Below, piece after piece: positions 59,801 through 64,000 of a stretch of DNA of 64,000 nucleotides. The notes under the pieces were generated by a model. It saw only the letters and a list, made by a program, of their open reading frames with translations. It was not told the origin of the DNA and searched no databases. The DNA lies in assembly GCF_026745355.1 (NCBI RefSeq), contig NC_079207.1:12956338-13020337 (forward strand), in the 5' to 3' direction. Numbering within the stretch: position 1 is the first letter of the stretch; each line of letters begins with the position of its first letter. Both the position numbers and the translations under genes were made by a program. This stretch comes from Beta vulgaris subsp. vulgaris. Lineage: Eukaryota > Streptophyta > Magnoliopsida > Caryophyllales > Amaranthaceae.

Positions 59801-60822
59801 TCCACCTCCTTGAAGGTTTTGAATGAAGACCGTCCTTGCACACATGCCTTGAAGCTCCTGAATCGATTACCATGAACAATCATCCTGTACACAAAAGATT
59901 TCAGAAATCATACACATATAATTCAAACTGAATTACATGAAAGTTGTGTACAAGTACCTTGTTTGGCTTGGGATTGGCTAGACTCGCCTTTCCCTCCACC
60001 TTGCTCATTCTTTTTTTCATTTTCCTCTTCCATAGGAAGCAATCCTTTTGAAGTGTCCGGGCTTGCCACACTCCCAACAACCACGTTGTTGAACATCCAC
60101 CATTCTTAGGCTTCTTAAAGTTGTTGCCTTTGGTGAAATTATTAGCCCTCTTCTTAGGATTTGAGTCTTTGAACTTTCCATCCTCCACCATGTTAATGGT
60201 AGAAGAATTAGGATTTACCTCCTTTTGTCCATCTTGAACCCGAATGCCCTCTTCAATCCGAAGATGAGCACCCAATTGTTCCACATTTATATCATCTTTC
60301 CTATGTTTAAGAGTATTTCTAACATCCTTCCAACTTGGTGGTAATTTGTCAATTATGAAGATACAATAAAAGTTTCATCCATACTAATATTGTGTTGTTT
60401 AAAACTTCCTAAAATCCTTTGAATTTCATGGAATTGTTCCATCACAGGCCTTGTTTCATTCATCTTAAAGTTATTAAATTACTAACTAAAATTCTTACTA
60501 GATGCATCTTCGGCCATGTATTTGACTCAAGGTCATCCCAAAGCATTTTAGCGGATTCATAAAATTGATAAACATCAAATAAAGTGTCAGACATACCGTT
60601 TAAAATGACCACGACATATATAATCTCGTTCTCCCACTTGTTCCTTCTCCTTGAGGCCTCCAAAGTTATCTTCCACAAACTCGGGTTTTGGAGTACTCAA
60701 AACATATGCCACCGAAAGAGAAGTGAGAAGAAAATGCATCTTCTTTTGCCATCTACGGAATCCCACACCCTCAAACTTTCAAGTTTCTGAAAATTCGAAG
60801 TCATTTCACGTACCGTAGCCAT
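56856..60822 (-). pseudogene. Copia gag-pol coding region, frameshifted
   Basis: Read from the gag ATG at 60822 downward: gag with a frameshift within the first 25 codons, then a broken zinc-knuckle region (about 60050-60100) and a protease region (about 59600-59850). GAG-pre-integrase follows with W-H-L-R-L-G-H-V-N (about 59490). The integrase core has D-R-G-G-E-F and P-Q-Q-N-G-V-A-E-R (58985-59224), and its C-terminal part has V-W-G-C-R-A (58557-58925). Reverse transcriptase is 57552-58348, in two frames, with Y-V-D-D near 57790-57801. RNase H ends at 56856-57072 (S-R-H-I-G-V-R-H-S-Y, A-D-C-F-T-K). Several breaks separate the domains, so this copy does not encode an intact polyprotein. Some breaks could be assembly indels, since the LTRs also differ by single-base indels. 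Confidence 0.85.
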
Positions 60823-60844
60823 CTTCAAGATATCACTTTTGGAT

Positions 60845-61558
60845 TGTTAGAACTGTAAAGGGTGAGAAGATGATACTATGAATGATAATCTTCTAGGGTG
60901 TGTAGACACTTTCCCAAAAGTGATATTCCGACCCTATACGAAGCACGGGTTGCACGGAATTCAATTTCGAGATACAAAGAAGAACAACAAGAGTCACGCT
61001 CGTATGAATCTTGTAAAAATGAGAATAAGTTTTGTGATTTTGTGTTTGATGATCAATGTTCTCAAAGACTTGAGAGAGAGCTTTTAGAGAATAATATAAA
61101 CAAGAAAAATTCTACATTCATCTGTGGTGAAGGCCCACTTTATACACGTACAATAGAAACCGTCAAAAACTGCTCAAACACGCACAACGCTACGAAAAAA
61201 CAGGCTCTTGTCGCGAGCCGCGACAGAGCTCGGGAGTCGCGAGCGAGCCTGTCGCGAGTCGCGACGCCTCCAGCTCACTGCCTGCTGCTTGTGCGAGCAT
61301 GCTATGCTACTGCTCGTGCGAATTTGCTGTAGCATGCTTGGCTATAACCACCAAGCATAATATGTTTTACATATATTGTTTCAAGTAACATTTTGTACTT
61401 GTTTGCGGTTTCTATATTACTTCAAAGCTTATTGTTTACTACACCATAAACAATCTACATGCATACTTAACGTAACTTGAACAACGACACCATAACCAAG
61501 TAATTCAAGTTATACGTTTAATGAATTCAATCAACTAAATACTCTAAATTATCCAACA
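60845..61558 (-). repeat. 5' LTR (714 bp)
   Basis: Near-identical to the 3' LTR except for scattered single-base indels and about 85 bp fewer minisatellite repeats around 61210-61270. Confidence 0.95.
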
Positions 61559-61563
61559 TTATC

Positions 61564-62503
61564 ATCACTTCATCCTCTTCATAATCACTTCTAATCATCT
61601 CACTTTTTTTAATTTAACTTTTTTTACCACATAATACATTATACTCCATCCAAGCAAGCCATAAAAAACCAATTGGACGAAACAAGATGGGAACTCGAGA
61701 TTTAATTTTCACTCGGAAATTGTATGTGTTGACTCTTCTTTTGTAGTACTAATATTAGTGGTCAGTGGACATGCCTTGTCGATGGTCTAGTAGTCGCCTA
61801 GTCGGTGCCCGCGATAGTGCAAATGGGGACAATCTTGGCTTGTCGTCCCATCCAACTCGTCCAATTATACGTGCACTTTCTCTTTCACATTTGGTTAAGT
61901 GGAACAGGTTAGGTAGCATAAACTAAACATTTTTTAAAAAAAGCTAACATAGTCCATATTCGATTCTTAACACAAAATTAATACATGTAAAATGACAAAT
62001 TTGACAACATCCTCAACAAAAATTATTAAAAGAAACGGTCTAATTTTAATATAAAAGTAGACCTAATTACTAAATTAATTAAATTAATCACCGAAAGAAA
62101 TTAAATTAGTCACTATTGGGCTAATTTTCTTTTTAGTATTGGGCTAAGCATTATCTAATTTTAATTTAAAATTAGGCGGTCTCTTACAAGACAAACTCTA
62201 CTGTCAAATATAGAGCTTTGTCCAATTCATAACAACCATAAATAAATCTTGTTTACAACAAGATAATAAGGCTCCATTTGATTCAACTCATTTTGATTTA
62301 TCTGAAATAATTTTATCTTAACTGAATCCGTCTTATATTTTCTAATCCTATCTAATCTTAACTTATCTTAATTTATTTTTATCTTATCTAAAGTTATATT
62401 CTAGTTTATTGTGTTGCCTAACATAGTCCGTGTACTAATGTGAAGAATAATTGTGTTAACTTGATTATGTTAACCTGATTAAGTTTATATATATATATAT
62501 ATA
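61564..62503. other. Intergenic, no gene recognised
   Basis: AT-rich; 62270-62400 has repeated ATCTTAACTTATCTTA-type words. A (TA)n tract at 62483-62503 precedes the next element. Confidence 0.4.
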
Positions 62504-63422
62504 GGAGGACTCTTGTGAGAACACCCCCTCTATGTGAGAACACTTTTTTATGTGAAAACAAATCTGGACCTTTGGATCTAATCGAATCTAACCATTCTAA
62601 ATACACTTATGAGTAATGGCATTTTTGTAATTTAGTTTAACCCTTACTCCCTTCTTCTTTACCCCCTCTCACGCTACTTTTTTTTCTCTCTCTATCTTCT
62701 CTTTCTTTCTCCTTTGTATCGTCGTTCATGGAGTTTTAGTTCTTCAAAGTTTTAGTTCTGTTATTTGCGGATTCCACACTATTTTTTCCAAAAAGTGTGT
62801 TGGTTATTATGATACAGCAGATGGTCCCTATGATATAATAGAGGGTTGTGTTGGTTACTATGATACAGCATAGGGTCACTATGATATAGCAGAGGGTCAC
62901 CAAGATATGAAAATAGTAAATATTATTTTTTCTTGACTAATTTCTTTAAACATGTGATAGATTGGTTATTATGATATAACACATGATCACTACGATATTT
63001 TCTCATAGTTTTGCATCAGGCTTAGTTGCTCAATGTCGTTTTCTTGATTCTCTTGGTAATCTTCTTCAATTTTAGCTTTAATGGACAACAAAAAAAAAAC
63101 TCGAACACATATGACATATAGTGACTGTTATACATATATAGTCACCCTTCATATATAGTTTTAATGTAATCCTAGAATGTCGTAATTTCCAAAGAACAAG
63201 TTCAACGCGTGAGAGAGAGAGAAAAAGTTGCTTGGGCCGACTGTTTTGAAGCAGAGAGAAAAAGTTGCTTGGGACGATTATTTTGGAGGAAAGAGAAAAT
63301 TAGTTTAGTTTCTATTGTTTGAAAAAACGTGAGCCACTTGATTAAGCCTAAACCTATTGGATGAGATTCATTCTCACATAAAAAAGTATTCTCACATAGG
63401 GACCTATTCTTACCTGATCCCA

Positions 63423-63426
<4 letters not shown>
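62504..63426. mobile_element. Micron-like element between (TA)n tracts
   Basis: Starts GGAGGACTCTTGTGAGAACA and ends with sequence containing TATTCTCACATAGGGACC and CCCAACCC; GTGAGAA/TTCTCAC motifs are inverted at the two sides. It is flanked by (TA)n at 62483-62503 and 63427-63483. It shares the GATTCATTCTCA word with the element at 33236-33513. No coding capacity. Confidence 0.5.

Positions 63427-63483
<57 letters not shown>
63427..63483. repeat. (TA)n microsatellite
   Basis: About 57 bp of uninterrupted TA repeat, separating the Micron-like element from a copia fragment. Confidence 0.95.
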
Positions 63484-63487
<4 letters not shown>

Positions 63488-64000
63488 CTACAATACAGAC
63501 CTAATACGAATAGAATTTATTCTTACCTTGCGTACATACAATATTACACTAATACTCCCGCCCCTCAATATTTACGGGGTGAAACAACGGATAGATTGGA
63601 ATGATAATGATTAGTAAACAAATCAAAAGATAGGCCTTTAGTAAAATTATCAGCAACCTGCAACTAAGTGGGAATATGACAAACCATAAGATCTCCCTTG
63701 GCCACCATTTCACGAACAAAACGGTAATCAACATCAATATGTTTGCTTTGATTATGATGAACTGGATTAGCAGTGAGATAAGTAGCAGAAATATTATCAC
63801 AATACAATATCATAGGGCGTTGAAGAAAATAACCAAGACCGGCAAGAAGTTGCTTGAGCCAAATAGTTTCGGCAGCAGTGTATGCAACTGCGTGATATTA
63901 CTTAGTTTCATTGGAGGATTTAGAAACAGTAGGTTGTTTTTTCAAGCGCCGTGAGATCAAGTTCTTCCCAAGAAAAACAGCATAACCAGTAGTAGAATGA
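63484..64000 (-). pseudogene. Second Ty1-copia fragment: RNase H end, cut by window edge
   Basis: Minus-strand frames contain copia RNase H landmarks: T-G-Y-A-V-F-L-G, A-E-T-I-W-L-K-Q-L-L, Y-C-D-N-I-S-A, K-H-I-D-V-D-Y-R-F-V-R-E and A-D-N-F-T-K-G-L, with at least one internal stop. After the coding part comes a polypurine-like GAGGGGCGGGAG (63556-63567) and a short, possibly LTR, remnant that ends at the (TA)n tract. The subfamily differs from the element at 55537-61558. Confidence 0.75.

Larger units (their letters stand above)
55537..61558 (-). mobile_element. Full-length Ty1-copia LTR retrotransposon
   Basis: 6022 bp in minus orientation, flanked by exact 5-bp target duplications TTATC (55532-55536, 61559-61563). 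LTRs are at 55537-56339 and 60845-61558, each with TGTT...AACA ends. A polypurine tract (AAATGGGGGAGGAT on the minus strand) lies directly before the 3' LTR at 56340. The primer-binding site next to the 5' LTR (near 60826-60844) is not a clear match to initiator tRNA-Met. The internal region holds gag and pol in the copia order (integrase before reverse transcriptase), disrupted by frameshifts. High LTR similarity suggests a young insertion. Confidence 0.95.

Overview
This is a plant nuclear genome window: AT-rich, with intron-containing genes that have GT-AG junctions, a nuclear tRNA, and many nested plant transposons (Ty1-copia, LINE, SINEs, Helitrons, Stowaway, Harbinger, hAT, Mutator and CACTA-type elements). 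The gene families (ureide permease, NAC, plant erlin) mean a land plant, most likely a eudicot. A member of the Caryophyllales/Amaranthaceae is my guess only; nothing in the sequence proves it. A run of N at 52612-53610 marks an assembly gap.

Layout. From 1 to 16.3 kb there are two tandem ureide permease (UPS) genes on the minus strand. The left one is cut by the window edge (exons 1-3 only). The right one is complete, with 7 coding exons and 420 aa. Between them, also on the minus strand, is an intronless 491-aa reading frame built almost wholly of tyrosine-anchored heptads of the form Y-(S/T)-P-x-S-P-x, the pattern of the RNA polymerase II RPB1 C-terminal domain, without any polymerase. This is the most unusual object in the window. 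At 16.6 kb there is a tRNA-Pro(AGG). From 17.2 to 21.1 kb lies a complete 9-exon erlin-like SPFH/prohibitin-domain gene (minus).

The stretch 21.2-37.1 kb is a gene-poor transposon nest: Helitrons with a shared 5' end (TCTCTATTATATAAG) and a 3' hairpin plus CTAG, a second Helitron type of 3.3 kb inside a foldback element, Mutator-type MITEs with 9-10 bp target duplications, a hAT element with an exact 8-bp duplication, and a Stowaway carrying a Mutator-like element that seems to have captured coding DNA.

From 37.7 to 43.6 kb a complete 10-exon alpha/beta-hydrolase gene (328 aa, plus strand, probably plastid-targeted) carries a decayed copia gag in its first intron. At 47.1-49.3 kb there is a short 3-exon NAC-domain gene (236 aa, plus). 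The rest is repeats: a decayed LINE (50.8-52.6 kb, minus), the gap, one end of a CACTA element (to 54596), a full-length Ty1-copia retrotransposon with TTATC target duplications (55537-61558, minus) whose LTRs differ by a GC-rich minisatellite, elements inserted in (TA)n tracts, and a second copia fragment running off the right edge.

The host genes do not form an obvious pathway; apart from the UPS tandem pair they are independent plant genes. All exon junctions were placed by eye from splice consensus, reading phase and family similarity.
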